The position numbers were made by a program, and so were the translations under genes. A stretch of DNA of 64,000 nucleotides from Dyella psychrodurans (GTDB lineage Bacteria; Pseudomonadota; Gammaproteobacteria; Xanthomonadales; Rhodanobacteraceae), in contig NZ_QRBF01000001.1 in the NCBI RefSeq assembly GCF_003363265.1, positions 526,441-590,440 of the forward strand. The letters run 5' to 3'. The notes under the pieces are model-generated. The model made no database searches. It was not told the DNA's origin and saw nothing but the letters and a program-made list of their open reading frames with translations. Shown here piece by piece: positions 45,076 to 54,353 of this stretch (position 1 is the stretch's first letter; every line of letters begins with the position of its first letter).

Positions 45076-48000
45076 TCAGTCGATCTTGTAGTCGAACGTG
45101 AGGAATATCTCGCGACCGTTGTATTCGCTACCGGTCTGCCCCGTCGTAACGAACTCGAAGCCTCCGGCGTAGTACGGGATCGTAGAGACCCTGTCGAAGA
45201 TATTGGACACGGTGAGCTTCAAGTTCATCGCCGGGTTGAACTGATAGGCGACCGAGGTATTCCAGGTGATCCACACCGGCGTGTGGCCCGTGTACTCGGT
45301 GTCGGGGACGGTTACATTGGCGCCATTGACCGTCACCTGGCAAACACCGGTAGCAACCGTCTCGGTGCCGCTTTGCACAGTAATCATGCTCGGCTGGATG
45401 CCATTGGGCAGCGTATTGCAACTGCCGTAGTTCGGGGAGCGCAAGCCGCCGTCGCGCACGCCGGAGATCGATACGTCCCAGTCGCCCTTGTGCCAGTTGC
45501 CGATCCACGTGATCCTGCTCGCCACATTGTTGTAGCGGGTGTTTTGCAATGGGTCGGAAGCCAGCACGCGCTGCTTGTACTCGAGGTTGTCGGTGTAGTT
45601 GATGTTGGCAGTGAAGTTGCCCCAATTCTCGGTCTGCAGCTTGTAGTCCAGCGAAGCATCGATACCGCTCACATATAGCGAAGCCTCGTTAATCGGGCCG
45701 GACTCTTCCGAGACGATCTGGCCAGCCGCATTGCGCTGAACCATCTGGGTCACCATCTTGCAATACTGCGAACCTGGCACGTGCGCCGTATACGTCGACA
45801 AAGCCGATGAACCGTTTACCTGCAAGCCGGTAAGGCAACCGGCCTCGTCGACCAGCACCGTGCCCGGGTCGAGATACTGGATGGCGTTGTCCACGCCCAT
45901 GTGCCAGTAGTCGGCAGAGAACGACAAGCCCTGCACGCCCGGAATCTGCCATACGAAACCATAGGTCCAGGAGTGGCCGGTCTGCGGCTGCAACAAGCGG
46001 CTGCCTTCCGTCGTCAGGTTGTAGTACTGCGAAGTTGGGCGCTGCACCTGGCTGCACCACGTGCTGTTGTTCTGGCCAGCCTTGATGGCGTTAATGCACT
46101 GCAGGGGATCGACGTAATCGCCGATCGGCGAGGTTGACCCGGTCAGGTAGATAGCCTGCATGTCCGGCGCCTTGAAGTTGGTGCCGTAGCTGCCGCGAAG
46201 CAGCAGACCGTCATACGGCCGCCATTCGAGGCCCGTGCCCCAGGTACGGGCCACGTCGGCGCGACTGGCATCGTGGTACTTGTCCAGACGGCCGGAGATG
46301 GTCCATGTCACCGAATCCAGCACCGGCACACGGAACTCGTTACCAAACGAATAGCGCTGGCGAGTGCCGCCGCCGGTGAGATACGCGCCGAACGGATTCT
46401 GGAAGTTGTTGTTATCACCGCGCGCGTCGGGCGAGAGCAGGAAGCCGTTGTGTGCAGCTTCCAGTACCGCCGCCCAACCGATCGGCTCGTCGACCCACGG
46501 AAGCTTGTACAGGTCGCCGTTGATGCGGGCCTGCACCTGGTCCAGCCACGACGAGGAGGTGTTCTCGCCACTGACCGCGAACTGGCCGTATTGCTGCGGC
46601 GTGATGGGGTTCCACCACTGCTGCCAGTTCATGGCATAAATGGGCAGGCCGCCGGCGGTGGTGCCCAACTGCTTGCCGAGGAAGAAGTTGTTCATGGCAT
46701 TGACGTCGATGCCCGTGTAGTCCTCGCGCACCGTGTATTTCTGGCTGTTGAGGTTCACGTCCCAGTTGAATCGGCTGTCGTCGAAGCTGCCACGCAGGCC
46801 GGTCTGGAGGTTCCAGTTCTGCTCGCGGTCATGGGTATTGGCAGACGTTCCCATTTCCTGCGCGGTCAACTGCCGGATGGCCTGGTTGATGACCTGCCCC
46901 GTAGTCTGGTCGTAGAACTGGCCGGTAGCTTCAACGGGCAACTGGGTGTTGGAGATGCCCACCGTGTCATACAGGGCCACCGAGCCGTAAAGCTGCAGGC
47001 TGGTGTCCTTGAAGTCGTACTCGCCGGCCACGTAACCGCTGTTGTTGCGGCTGCCGGGCGTCAACACCCAATTCTGGAACAGTGCGGGCTGCGAGCAGTA
47101 GTAACCATTGTCGGTCACGCCGGTAACCTGGGTGCCACTGGCGGTGGTGCTGTACGAGTGGCTCAACTGCGAGTTCGTGAACTTCCCGCAAGTGCCCGCC
47201 GGCGGAGTGATGTACTGGCCCGAAGCATTCTGCGCGGAAAGCGCGATGGCGCCTTGCGCGTCGTACTGGTAGCCAAACATGCGGGACGCCGGGCTCCAGG
47301 AGCCGTAGCCCGCATCGGACACCGAGTCCTCATACGGACGATCCATGCCCCACAACGCGGTGCGGTTGGACTTCTCCACATTGTAGAGGACGTGCCAGTT
47401 TTCGCCGGACTTGCCACCGAAGAAGTTGATGTCGCCATAGCGGCGGCCGCCGCGGGTGGCGCCGCCGCCCGTGACCTGCAGTTCGTCACCCTGGTAGTTC
47501 TTCTTCAGGATCACGTTGATCACACCCGCCACGGCATCCGAACCGTAGATCGACGAGGCGCCGGAGGCCAGGATTTCGACATGGTCGATCATGCCGGTGG
47601 GCAGGTTGTTGTAGTTCTGGAAGTTGCTCTGCTTGTTCAACGGCTGCGGGTAATCCACCACGCGATGGCCGTCGATCAACAGCAGGCTGAAGCCAGGGCC
47701 CACGTTGCGCAGGTTGACCGAGCGCGCGTTGACCGAGCTGGAACCCCAAGCGGCCGGGTCCGATGACTGCTGGCCCACCTGCGGCAACGAATCCAGGAAT
47801 TCCCACAGCGTGGTGAAGCCCTGGTCCTTGATCTGCTCACCGGTGAGGGAGACCACGGGAGCCGGTCCCTCAACCTCCACGCGCGGGATCATCGAACCGG
47901 TGACGGTGACTGTCTGCAGCTTCACCGCCTGTTTCTGGTTGGCCTGCTGTCCGCTGGATGAGGTGCTCTGCTGTGAAGTCTGTTGATCGCTAGAAGACGT

Positions 48001-48105
48001 GTTGCTCGAAGACGTGTTCGACGTCTGCGCAAAAGCATGCGGCGCGAACAGCGCCAAAGCCATGGAACTGGCCAGTACGCCACGGCGTACGCGGATAGTG
48101 CTCAT
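45076..48105 (-). CDS. TonB-dependent outer-membrane receptor
   Basis: 1,009 aa from the ATG at 48105, with GGGAGGGGAGA upstream; an in-frame extension to 48198 lacks that. Signal peptide MSTIRVRRGVLASSMALALFAPHAFA, then a Ser/Gln/Asn-rich stretch with TVTVTGSMIPRVE as likely TonB-box region. The plug domain (about 70-190) has LLLIDGHRVV and VEILASGASSIYGSDAVAGVINVILKK. A long 22-strand barrel ends LTFDYKID. Aromatic-rich barrel sequence and neighbours (fucosidase, hexosaminidase, glucokinase) suggest uptake of oligosaccharides rather than iron. It lies 135 bp after the fucosidase gene and may be cotranscribed with it. Confidence 0.93.
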   Translation of the reverse strand: MSTIRVRRGVLASSMALALFAPHAFAQTSNTSSSNTSSSDQQTSQQSTSSSGQQANQKQAVKLQTVTVTGSMIPRVEVEGPAPVVSLTGEQIKDQGFTTLWEFLDSLPQVGQQSSDPAAWGSSSVNARSVNLRNVGPGFSLLLIDGHRVVDYPQPLNKQSNFQNYNNLPTGMIDHVEILASGASSIYGSDAVAGVINVILKKNYQGDELQVTGGGATRGGRRYGDINFFGGKSGENWHVLYNVEKSNRTALWGMDRPYEDSVSDAGYGSWSPASRMFGYQYDAQGAIALSAQNASGQYITPPAGTCGKFTNSQLSHSYSTTASGTQVTGVTDNGYYCSQPALFQNWVLTPGSRNNSGYVAGEYDFKDTSLQLYGSVALYDTVGISNTQLPVEATGQFYDQTTGQVINQAIRQLTAQEMGTSANTHDREQNWNLQTGLRGSFDDSRFNWDVNLNSQKYTVREDYTGIDVNAMNNFFLGKQLGTTAGGLPIYAMNWQQWWNPITPQQYGQFAVSGENTSSSWLDQVQARINGDLYKLPWVDEPIGWAAVLEAAHNGFLLSPDARGDNNNFQNPFGAYLTGGGTRQRYSFGNEFRVPVLDSVTWTISGRLDKYHDASRADVARTWGTGLEWRPYDGLLLRGSYGTNFKAPDMQAIYLTGSTSPIGDYVDPLQCINAIKAGQNNSTWCSQVQRPTSQYYNLTTEGSRLLQPQTGHSWTYGFVWQIPGVQGLSFSADYWHMGVDNAIQYLDPGTVLVDEAGCLTGLQVNGSSALSTYTAHVPGSQYCKMVTQMVQRNAAGQIVSEESGPINEASLYVSGIDASLDYKLQTENWGNFTANINYTDNLEYKQRVLASDPLQNTRYNNVASRITWIGNWHKGDWDVSISGVRDGGLRSPNYGSCNTLPNGIQPSMITVQSGTETVATGVCQVTVNGANVTVPDTEYTGHTPVWITWNTSVAYQFNPAMNLKLTVSNIFDRVSTIPYYAGGFEFVTTGQTGSEYNGREIFLTFDYKID

Positions 48106-48240
48106 GTATCTCCCCTCCCGGTGAAAGTGAATATTTTTCTGGCTACCGATTCGCACAACGGAACCGGCGCCTATAGGTGTTTCTGTTTCAGGGGCCATGC
48201 CGTAGCCCCAAAAATTGTTAATCCATCCAGCGGCAGCGAC

Positions 48241-49938
48241 TTATGATCTGGGCGCGCCATCCTCCTTCGCCGATGCCGCAACATTGCCTTCCATGTCGAT
48301 GCGATAAGCGAATACGTGCACGCCTGCGGGACGCGCAGGCAGATCGAGATGCAGGCCGTCGGCCTGCTGATGGAAGGCAACCGTTTTTCCGGTAGCCAAC
48401 AGCGTTACCGTCTTCACCTTCATCGCCGGCGGGATCGAATGGATGAGCGCATGGCCCGTTGCGGGCCAATCCATGTCGAGCGCGTAGAGATGTCCGTTCT
48501 TGGTGGTGAAGCGGAAATCCTCGGCGGTGTACGGCTTGGTCTTCGTGTCCTGCATCGTGCCGGCCGCGACCTGCGTGGGACCTTCGCCAAAGCGCGTCCA
48601 CGGACGCGTGCCGTAAATGGCCTCGCCGTTGGCATGCATCCACTGTCCGATCGCCAGGAGGATCTGCTTCGCTTGGTCCGGAATGGTGCCGTCGGCCTTC
48701 GGACCGATGTTCAACAGCAGATTGCCGTTCTTGCTCACGACGTCGGCGAGCAGCTGCACGATTTCGTCGGGCGTCTTGTAAGTGTCGTCTTCGGCATAGC
48801 CCCACGAATCGGGACTGATCGAGGTTTCCGTCTGCCACGGCTGCACGCGGATATCCGCCGCCTGCCCGCGCTCGATGCTCAGCGTCCCGGTGCCGGGGCG
48901 CATATCGTTGAGCTTGTAGTTGAGCACCACGCCCTGCGCGTGCGCGGCCGCCTGGTTGTAGTAGAACGCGGCAAACTCGGCCAGCACGCCACGGAACCGC
49001 GGCTGTCCGACCCACCAGTCGAAATACATCAGGTCCGGGTGATAGTCCTGCACGATTTCCGACGAGCGCGCCAGCCAGTCGTTGAGGAACGCATCGGAAA
49101 CGAAGGTCCAGTCGACTTCCTGGCCGTCCTCGCCCTTCGCCGACATGGAAGGATGTGCGGGACCGTACAGCGCGGCGTAGCGAGGATCGTTCACATCCGA
49201 GTCGAAGGTGCGGCCGTACTCGTAAAACCAGTCGTGCTCCGCGCGATGCGACGACAAGCCCAGCTTCATGCCTTGCGCACGTATCGCCTTGGCCAGCTCG
49301 CCGATCACGTCGCGGTGCGGACCCATCTTGACCGCCGTCCAATCCGACAGCTTCGAGTCGTACATCGCAAAGCCGTCGTGATGCTCGGCGACCGGCACCA
49401 CGTAACGTGCACCGGACTCGCGGAACAACGTGGCCCACACCTGCGGATCGAAATGCTCGGCCTTGAACAGCGGAATCAGATCCTTGTAACCCTTCTCCGG
49501 CATCGGACCGTAAGTGGCGATCTGGTGCCGGTAACGGTCGGAATTTTCGCCCGTGCGTTCGTACATGTGGCGCGGATACCACTCGCCCTTGAACGCAGGG
49601 ACCGAATACACGCCCCAGTGAATGAAGATGCCGAACTTCGCATCCCGATACCATTCGGGTGCGCTGTAGGCCGTCAAACTCTGCCAGTCGGGCTGCATGG
49701 GACCTTGCCACGCAACCTTTTCCGTTTCCGACAGGATGCTCTGGCGTGCATGGTCATAAGGCTTGTTGGCTGCCACCCATTGCTGTTCGATGGTCTTCGC
49801 ATCGGGCGATACCACGGAGTGCGTGCTGTCTCGTGCAGCAGCGGCAATGGCACACGACATGGCCACCAAGCCCACCGCCATCGCGGCACCGTATGCCGCA
49901 CGCGCTCGCGTCGAGAACACCTTCGCTCGACCGCTCAT
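48241..49938 (-). CDS. GH29 alpha-L-fucosidase
   Basis: 565 aa, exported (MSGRAKVFSTRARAAYGAAMAVGLVAMSCAIAAAA). Hydrolyses terminal alpha-L-fucose. GH29 features include APEWYRDAKFGIFIHWGVYSVPAF, YVVPVAEHHDGFAMYDS, LGLSSHRAEHDW, and PDLMYFDWWVGQP, where the Asp is the likely nucleophile. NGNLLLNIGPKADGTIP marks the end of the barrel, and a small beta-sandwich C-terminal domain follows. The start overlaps the glucokinase stop as ATGA. It supplies L-fucose to the plus-strand catabolic operon at 57-63 kb. Confidence 0.95.
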   Translation of the reverse strand: MSGRAKVFSTRARAAYGAAMAVGLVAMSCAIAAAARDSTHSVVSPDAKTIEQQWVAANKPYDHARQSILSETEKVAWQGPMQPDWQSLTAYSAPEWYRDAKFGIFIHWGVYSVPAFKGEWYPRHMYERTGENSDRYRHQIATYGPMPEKGYKDLIPLFKAEHFDPQVWATLFRESGARYVVPVAEHHDGFAMYDSKLSDWTAVKMGPHRDVIGELAKAIRAQGMKLGLSSHRAEHDWFYEYGRTFDSDVNDPRYAALYGPAHPSMSAKGEDGQEVDWTFVSDAFLNDWLARSSEIVQDYHPDLMYFDWWVGQPRFRGVLAEFAAFYYNQAAAHAQGVVLNYKLNDMRPGTGTLSIERGQAADIRVQPWQTETSISPDSWGYAEDDTYKTPDEIVQLLADVVSKNGNLLLNIGPKADGTIPDQAKQILLAIGQWMHANGEAIYGTRPWTRFGEGPTQVAAGTMQDTKTKPYTAEDFRFTTKNGHLYALDMDWPATGHALIHSIPPAMKVKTVTLLATGKTVAFHQQADGLHLDLPARPAGVHVFAYRIDMEGNVAASAKEDGAPRS

Positions 49939-50966
49939 GCGGCCTGTCCATGTTCGGAATGTTCCATCAACCAGCTCGCCGCGCCGATGACACCCAGCTG
50001 CGCGTGATCCACCACGTGAACCGGAACGGTTTGCAGGAACGGGCGCATCACGCCCTTGTCGAGAAAGCGGCTGATGAAGCTGCTCTTCTCCATGAATCCG
50101 GTCATGCGCGAAAGAAATCCGCCGGCCACATAGATGCCGCCGGTCGCGCCGTACAACATGCCCAGGTCGCCGATGAAGGAACCCAGCCACCCGCAGAAGA
50201 GTTGCAGCGTTTCCACGGCCTGCGCGTTCGTCCCCGCGCATGCGGCGGAGGTAATGGCTGCAGGATCCTGGAATACCGCCGGCGCATCGTCGAGATGGCA
50301 GAGTGCTCGATACAGACGCACGATCCCCGGACCAGACAGGACATGGTCGTACGGTATGTGCGTATCGGGTAACGAAAGCTCGCTCAACACTTGTTGTTCG
50401 CGTCCCACGCGAGCTGCCAGTTGAATGTGTCCGGCTTCAGTAGCCAGAACCTTGGGGTGAGTACCGGGTAGACGAACCGCCACACCCAATCCGGTGCCAG
50501 GACCCACGATCACGACAGGTCCGTTGCCAGTCGCTGCACGGCGCGGCGGATTGTGCAGCGTGGTCATGCTGCCCGATTCGAGATAAGCCGTGCCGTAGGC
50601 CAGCGCCTCGAAATCGTTGAGTACTTCGACCTCGCTCAACGTCAAGACTTTCCGTAGTTCGGCCGGCACCACCGGCCAACGCAGATTGTTGTTGACGACG
50701 ACGCCGTCGTGCAGGAACCCGGCGCAGGCGAGCGCGAACCGATGCGGCGCGATCGCAAACTCTTTGCAGAACGCACGGACGATGACGTCCATGCCGGTAT
50801 AATCCGCGCACTTGTAGACGCGATACGCGAGCACGGTCGGCGTGTTCTGCTCAGGCTCGAACGCAATCAGGCCGATGCGCGCATGCGTGCCGCCGACATC
50901 GGCTGCAAGAAAGGCGTCCTGGACCATGGAAAGCGGGGCCACCGTCGCGCACGACAAAACATTCAT
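49935..50966 (-). CDS. glk: Glucokinase (first copy)
   Basis: 343 aa. Bacterial glucokinase (Glk family, not ROK): ATP-binding LAADVGGTHARIGLI, ACAGFLHDG, catalytic Asp in VLNDFEALAYG, VIVGPGTGLGVAVRLPG and TEAGHIQLA. Phosphorylates glucose for entry to glycolysis or Entner-Doudoroff. It has a paralogue at 55557-56684 with the same motifs but a longer N-terminus. It is preceded by a short upstream open frame with a strong ribosome site, and overlaps the fucosidase gene by 4 bp. Confidence 0.93.
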   Translation of the reverse strand: MNVLSCATVAPLSMVQDAFLAADVGGTHARIGLIAFEPEQNTPTVLAYRVYKCADYTGMDVIVRAFCKEFAIAPHRFALACAGFLHDGVVVNNNLRWPVVPAELRKVLTLSEVEVLNDFEALAYGTAYLESGSMTTLHNPPRRAATGNGPVVIVGPGTGLGVAVRLPGTHPKVLATEAGHIQLAARVGREQQVLSELSLPDTHIPYDHVLSGPGIVRLYRALCHLDDAPAVFQDPAAITSAACAGTNAQAVETLQLFCGWLGSFIGDLGMLYGATGGIYVAGGFLSRMTGFMEKSSFISRFLDKGVMRPFLQTVPVHVVDHAQLGVIGAASWLMEHSEHGQAA

Positions 50967-51037
50967 GCGCAGCGCGGTTCCCGGCTCATGGCCGACAGAA
51001 CTGCTGCATCGTTATCCAACTGGATCGAGCTCTGCAT
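50963..51037 (-). CDS. 24-codon upstream open frame, possible leader peptide of glk
   Basis: Directly after GGGAGGGGAG, an ATG at 51037 opens a frame MQSSIQLDNDAAVLSAMSREPRCA whose TGA overlaps the glk start as ATGA. The glk start itself has only a weak GGGAA nearby, so translation may pass from this small frame to glk. The same GGGAGGGGAGAT segment serves the TonB receptor gene. It is not rich in one amino acid, so classic attenuation is not indicated. Confidence 0.4.
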   Translation of the reverse strand: MQSSIQLDNDAAVLSAMSREPRCA

Positions 51038-51458
51038 CTCCCCTCCCGTGACCGCAACGCCCCCTCGGGCGTATCGCTATCGGTTCGTTCTATTTCATAT
51101 ACGAACGCCGATTTCATATGTAGTTGTAAAAATCTTATAGGTCGAATTTAGATCGTGGCAAGTCGCAGTGCAACAGTTTTTGCGAGCTTTTTTCTGGTCC
51201 GTCGTAATTACTTGTAAATCATTGTTTTATATGCGCAACGAAGCGGCCTTCATCCCAGCCTCGCTGCGGGCGATCGCAAGGCTGGCGTAAGCATTTCGCG
51301 AAACACAGTTGCCCAAGGCGACCATCCCCTGGCCGGAGAGCTTTGTGATCGAAGTCTCGTTGAGGGCAGCGGCGTGGCGTGGCTCTGCCTGGTCGGCTAC
51401 GCGACGACGATGAATTTGCGGCGCATGACGATGCGAGCCACGTGCGAAAGCACACTTA
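50967..51458. other. Long intergenic region upstream of glk
   Basis: About 490 bp between glk and the GH3 gene. It holds the upstream open frame (50963-51037), an AT-rich promoter area near 51090-51235 with the conserved 29-bp element at 51147-51175, and 51240-51458 where I see only a chance open frame of low protein likeness. The left AT-rich part contrasts with the GC-rich flanks. Confidence 0.5.
51147..51175 (-). promoter_or_regulatory. Promoter element shared with the second glucokinase gene, copy 1
   Basis: On the plus strand it begins TTTAGATCGTGGCAA and ends TGCAACA, matching 56854-56882 at 25 of 29 positions. Read on the minus strand it offers TTGCAC, a 17-bp spacer and TAAATT, a plausible sigma-70 promoter about 175 bp before glk. 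The identical part covers the spacer (TTGCCACGATC), so a regulator could bind across the promoter. Confidence 0.6.
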
Positions 51459-54083
51459 TCAGCGCGGAAGAGTTTCGCGCCCGATGACAGCGAACGCGGC
51501 AGTCACACCCTTGCCATCTTCCGGCTGGCTTCCGCCGATAAACAAACGGTAATGCCCTGGCTCCACCGCGCGATGACCATCGGCATCGACACTGCTGAGC
51601 TGGCGAGCCGAAAGTTCGAAGTCCACGCGGCGGCTTTCTCCGGCTTCGAGATGGACGCGACGAAAGCCCACCAACGCATGCCGCGGAGCGGAAGATACCT
51701 CCGGAGCATCCAGGTACACCTGCACCACTTCGTCGCCTGCGTATGCGCCGTCATTTCGAACCGTCGCGCTCACCTTCAACGCATCGCCTGACTTCCATTG
51801 CGGCTCCGATACATCAGGCTTGGCATACGCGAAATGCGAATAGCTCAAGCCGTATCCAAATGCGTAGAGCGGCGCGCCTTTGAAATACCTGTAAATGCGC
51901 CCCTCCATCGCATAGCTGACAAAAGGAGGCAGGTCCCTGGTCGAGCGATAGAACGTCACCGGCAGACGGCCGCCCGGGTTGTAGTCACCCGTCAGTACGC
52001 GCACAACGGCATCGCCTCCTTCCTCGCCCGGATACCAGGCAACGAGAATGGCGTCTGCATGTGTCTTCGCCCAGTTCAGCGCCACCGCACTGCCCGACAT
52101 CAAAACCACCACCAGTGGCTTGTGACTGGCCGCAAGACGTTCGAGCAACGCCTGTTGCGTCGCCGGCAATCCGATGTCGGTGCGATCGCCGCCATTGAAG
52201 CCGGGCACATCGATCTTCAGCTCTTCGCCTTCCACATCCGGCGACAATCCGACGAAGGCCACGATGGCATCGGCACGTCGCGCAGCGTCTTCCGCTTCGG
52301 CAAGCTGCGCCTGGGCGGGCGCCAGCCACTGCAAGCGTATACCCTGATCCTGGCCGCTATGGACCAGTTCGAGCCGAATGGCGTGAGGGCGCATATCGGC
52401 GAAATGAAGCGTCGCCTGCATCGATTTATCGTCGCCGTTGTCATCGATCACGCGCTGGCCGTCGACGTACAGACGCACCGGATCATGCCCGGCACAGTCG
52501 AAACAGCGATCGATATGCACGGCCAAGGTGTAGTCGCCAACACCGGGTGGAACGAGTTCGCCCGTCCAGCGCACCGCATAGCGATTCGCATTGAGTTCGC
52601 CGGCTGGCGCGACGTGATCCCAATCGAAATCGATGCGCCGGTCGACACGGGTCAACCGTGGCGTTCCGGTTAAATCGAGATTGTCGAAGTATTCGCCGCT
52701 CAATCCGGCATGTGCATCTTTCCCATTGCGCAAAGCCGTCTCCGGAATCGGGACAGGCACACCTTCCGCAATCGAAGAACCCTGGGCATAGCTGACATGC
52801 TGTGCGCCGAAACGTTGACGTATGCCCTGCAGCGGCGTGACAGGTGCGCGTGCGGTTCCGTGATAGTTCGCTTCCAGCGTCTCCACCGTGTCGGCGTTCG
52901 GCCCGATCACGGCGAGATGGAGATCGTGCTTGAACGGCAGCGTCCCCTGCGAATTCTTCAGCAGCACCATCGATTCCAGTGCCGCGCGCAAAGCGAGCTC
53001 ACGATGTTCCGCACTGTCGATCTGATCCGTGCCGATCGATGCATACGGATCGACACCCTTGTCGCCCCACTCGCCCAACCGATAACGCGCGGAAAACAGC
53101 CGGACAAGTGCGGTATCGAGTACCGATTCAGCGACGTAATGCTTTTGCACGGCTGCAAGCAAATCGCCATAAGCGCTACCGCAATCGAGATCCGTGCCGG
53201 CTGCGATGGCGGCGGCGGACGACTGCGCATTGTCGGGTTTGTAGTAATGGAACTGGGTCATGTCGTCGACGGCATCGCAGTCGGACACGACATAACCCTT
53301 GAAACCCCAGTCATCGCGCAACAGCTTCGTCAGCAGCGGATCGTTCGCGCATACCGGTGTGCCGTGCAACGCGTTATAGGCGCACATGACGGAACCCGCG
53401 TGCCCCTCGGCGATGGCTGCGCGGAAGGCCGGCAAGTAAGTGGCTTCGAGATCGTAGGGCGATACATCCACGTCGAAACCGTGGCGGCCCGATTCGGGGC
53501 CGCTGTGCACGACAAAGTGCTTCGGGGTCGCGATGGCGCGTGGATGCGCTGGGTCGTCGCCCTGGATGCCGCGAATGAATCCCACGGCAAGCCGGCCGGT
53601 CAGAAAGGGATCTTCGCCGTAAGTCTCCTGCCCCCTGCCCCAACGCGGATCGCGAAAAATATTGATGTTGGGCGACCAGATCGTGAGCCCTTGATAGCGG
53701 ACATGATCGTGGCCGGTACCCGCCGCGTTGAACTTCGCGCGTGCTTCAGTGGAAATGGTCGTACCGACCTGCGTCAGCAGATCGGCATCCCAACTCGCGG
53801 CCAGGCCGATGGCCTGCGGAAACACGGTGGCGTAACCATCGCGCGCAATACCGTGCAGGCCTTCGCTCCACCAGTCGTAAGCGGGCACGCCCAGCCGGGG
53901 AATGGCAGGCGCACCGCTCTGCAACTGCGACACTTTTTCGGCCAGCGTCATCTTCGACACCACGGCCGCTGCTTGCGTGTCATCGCCGGATGTCGCGGGA
54001 AAAGCGCGCGCAGTTCCACCCAGCATGCTGCTCAGCCCGAGCAACAAGACGCATGTCATCGAGGAAATGCGGAATGCCTTCAT
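51459..54083 (-). CDS. GH3 beta-glycosidase with PA14 domain
   Basis: 874 aa from the ATG at 54083, which gives a signal peptide (FRISSMTCVLLLGLSSMLGGTARA). GH3 N-terminal barrel: SEGLHGIARDGYATVFPQAIGLAASWD, PNINIFRDPRWGRGQETYGEDPFLT, and nucleophile Asp in GYVVSDCDAVDDM. A PA14 module (about 445-595, GLSGEYFDNLDL ... VDGQRVIDD) is inserted in the GH3 C-terminal domain, which resumes with VAFVGLSPDVEGEE and VVLMSGSAVALNW. A fibronectin III-like end follows (VRNDGAYAGDEVVQVYL). Likely beta-glucosidase or beta-xylosidase; the exact sugar is uncertain. Periplasmic or secreted. Confidence 0.92.
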   Translation of the reverse strand: MKAFRISSMTCVLLLGLSSMLGGTARAFPATSGDDTQAAAVVSKMTLAEKVSQLQSGAPAIPRLGVPAYDWWSEGLHGIARDGYATVFPQAIGLAASWDADLLTQVGTTISTEARAKFNAAGTGHDHVRYQGLTIWSPNINIFRDPRWGRGQETYGEDPFLTGRLAVGFIRGIQGDDPAHPRAIATPKHFVVHSGPESGRHGFDVDVSPYDLEATYLPAFRAAIAEGHAGSVMCAYNALHGTPVCANDPLLTKLLRDDWGFKGYVVSDCDAVDDMTQFHYYKPDNAQSSAAAIAAGTDLDCGSAYGDLLAAVQKHYVAESVLDTALVRLFSARYRLGEWGDKGVDPYASIGTDQIDSAEHRELALRAALESMVLLKNSQGTLPFKHDLHLAVIGPNADTVETLEANYHGTARAPVTPLQGIRQRFGAQHVSYAQGSSIAEGVPVPIPETALRNGKDAHAGLSGEYFDNLDLTGTPRLTRVDRRIDFDWDHVAPAGELNANRYAVRWTGELVPPGVGDYTLAVHIDRCFDCAGHDPVRLYVDGQRVIDDNGDDKSMQATLHFADMRPHAIRLELVHSGQDQGIRLQWLAPAQAQLAEAEDAARRADAIVAFVGLSPDVEGEELKIDVPGFNGGDRTDIGLPATQQALLERLAASHKPLVVVLMSGSAVALNWAKTHADAILVAWYPGEEGGDAVVRVLTGDYNPGGRLPVTFYRSTRDLPPFVSYAMEGRIYRYFKGAPLYAFGYGLSYSHFAYAKPDVSEPQWKSGDALKVSATVRNDGAYAGDEVVQVYLDAPEVSSAPRHALVGFRRVHLEAGESRRVDFELSARQLSSVDADGHRAVEPGHYRLFIGGSQPEDGKGVTAAFAVIGRETLPR

Positions 54084-54194
54084 GAAACCCCGTCTGCTAC
54101 GCGGAAACAAATCCGAACGTTCGATTTGGCTAGCGCTTCTAACAAAATGAGTACGTCAACACTTGCCGAAGATGATGCAAGACGCCGCACTCTG

Positions 54195-54304
54195 CTCCTC
54201 CCCCTGCGAAGCAGGGGGAGGTTGGGAGGGGGTAACGCTCTTGCTTTGCATAAAGGCTTCACCCCACCCCAACCCTCCCCTGCTACACGCAGGGGAGGGA
54301 GAGT
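54195..54304. repeat. REP-type inverted pair (REPIN-like) element
   Basis: The left half has CCCCCTGC-GAA-GCAGGGGG followed by AGGTTGGGAGGGGGT. The right half is its inverse: ACCCCACCCCAACCCT, then CCCCTGC-TACAC-GCAGGGG. Two G-rich palindromes in opposite orientation around a ~28-bp centre are typical of REP doublets scattered in Xanthomonadaceae-type genomes. It lies between the GH3 start and the GH18 stop and encodes nothing. Confidence 0.75.
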
Positions 54305-54353
54305 GAAACGCCTGGCCTGCTTTAGCACTATGAGATCGTCTTGTTAGATGCTT

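Noticed and set aside
51147..51175. Sigma-54 promoter (GG...GC) in the shared element on the plus strand
   Set aside because: There are 11 bases between GG and GC instead of 10 in both copies, and no gene lies downstream in that direction at copy 1. A sigma-70 reading on the other strand fits both glucokinase genes better.
51219..51455. 78-codon minus-strand frame before glk
   Set aside because: Arg/Ser/Cys-rich product without ribosome site or family resemblance; parts of the other minus-strand frame look no better.
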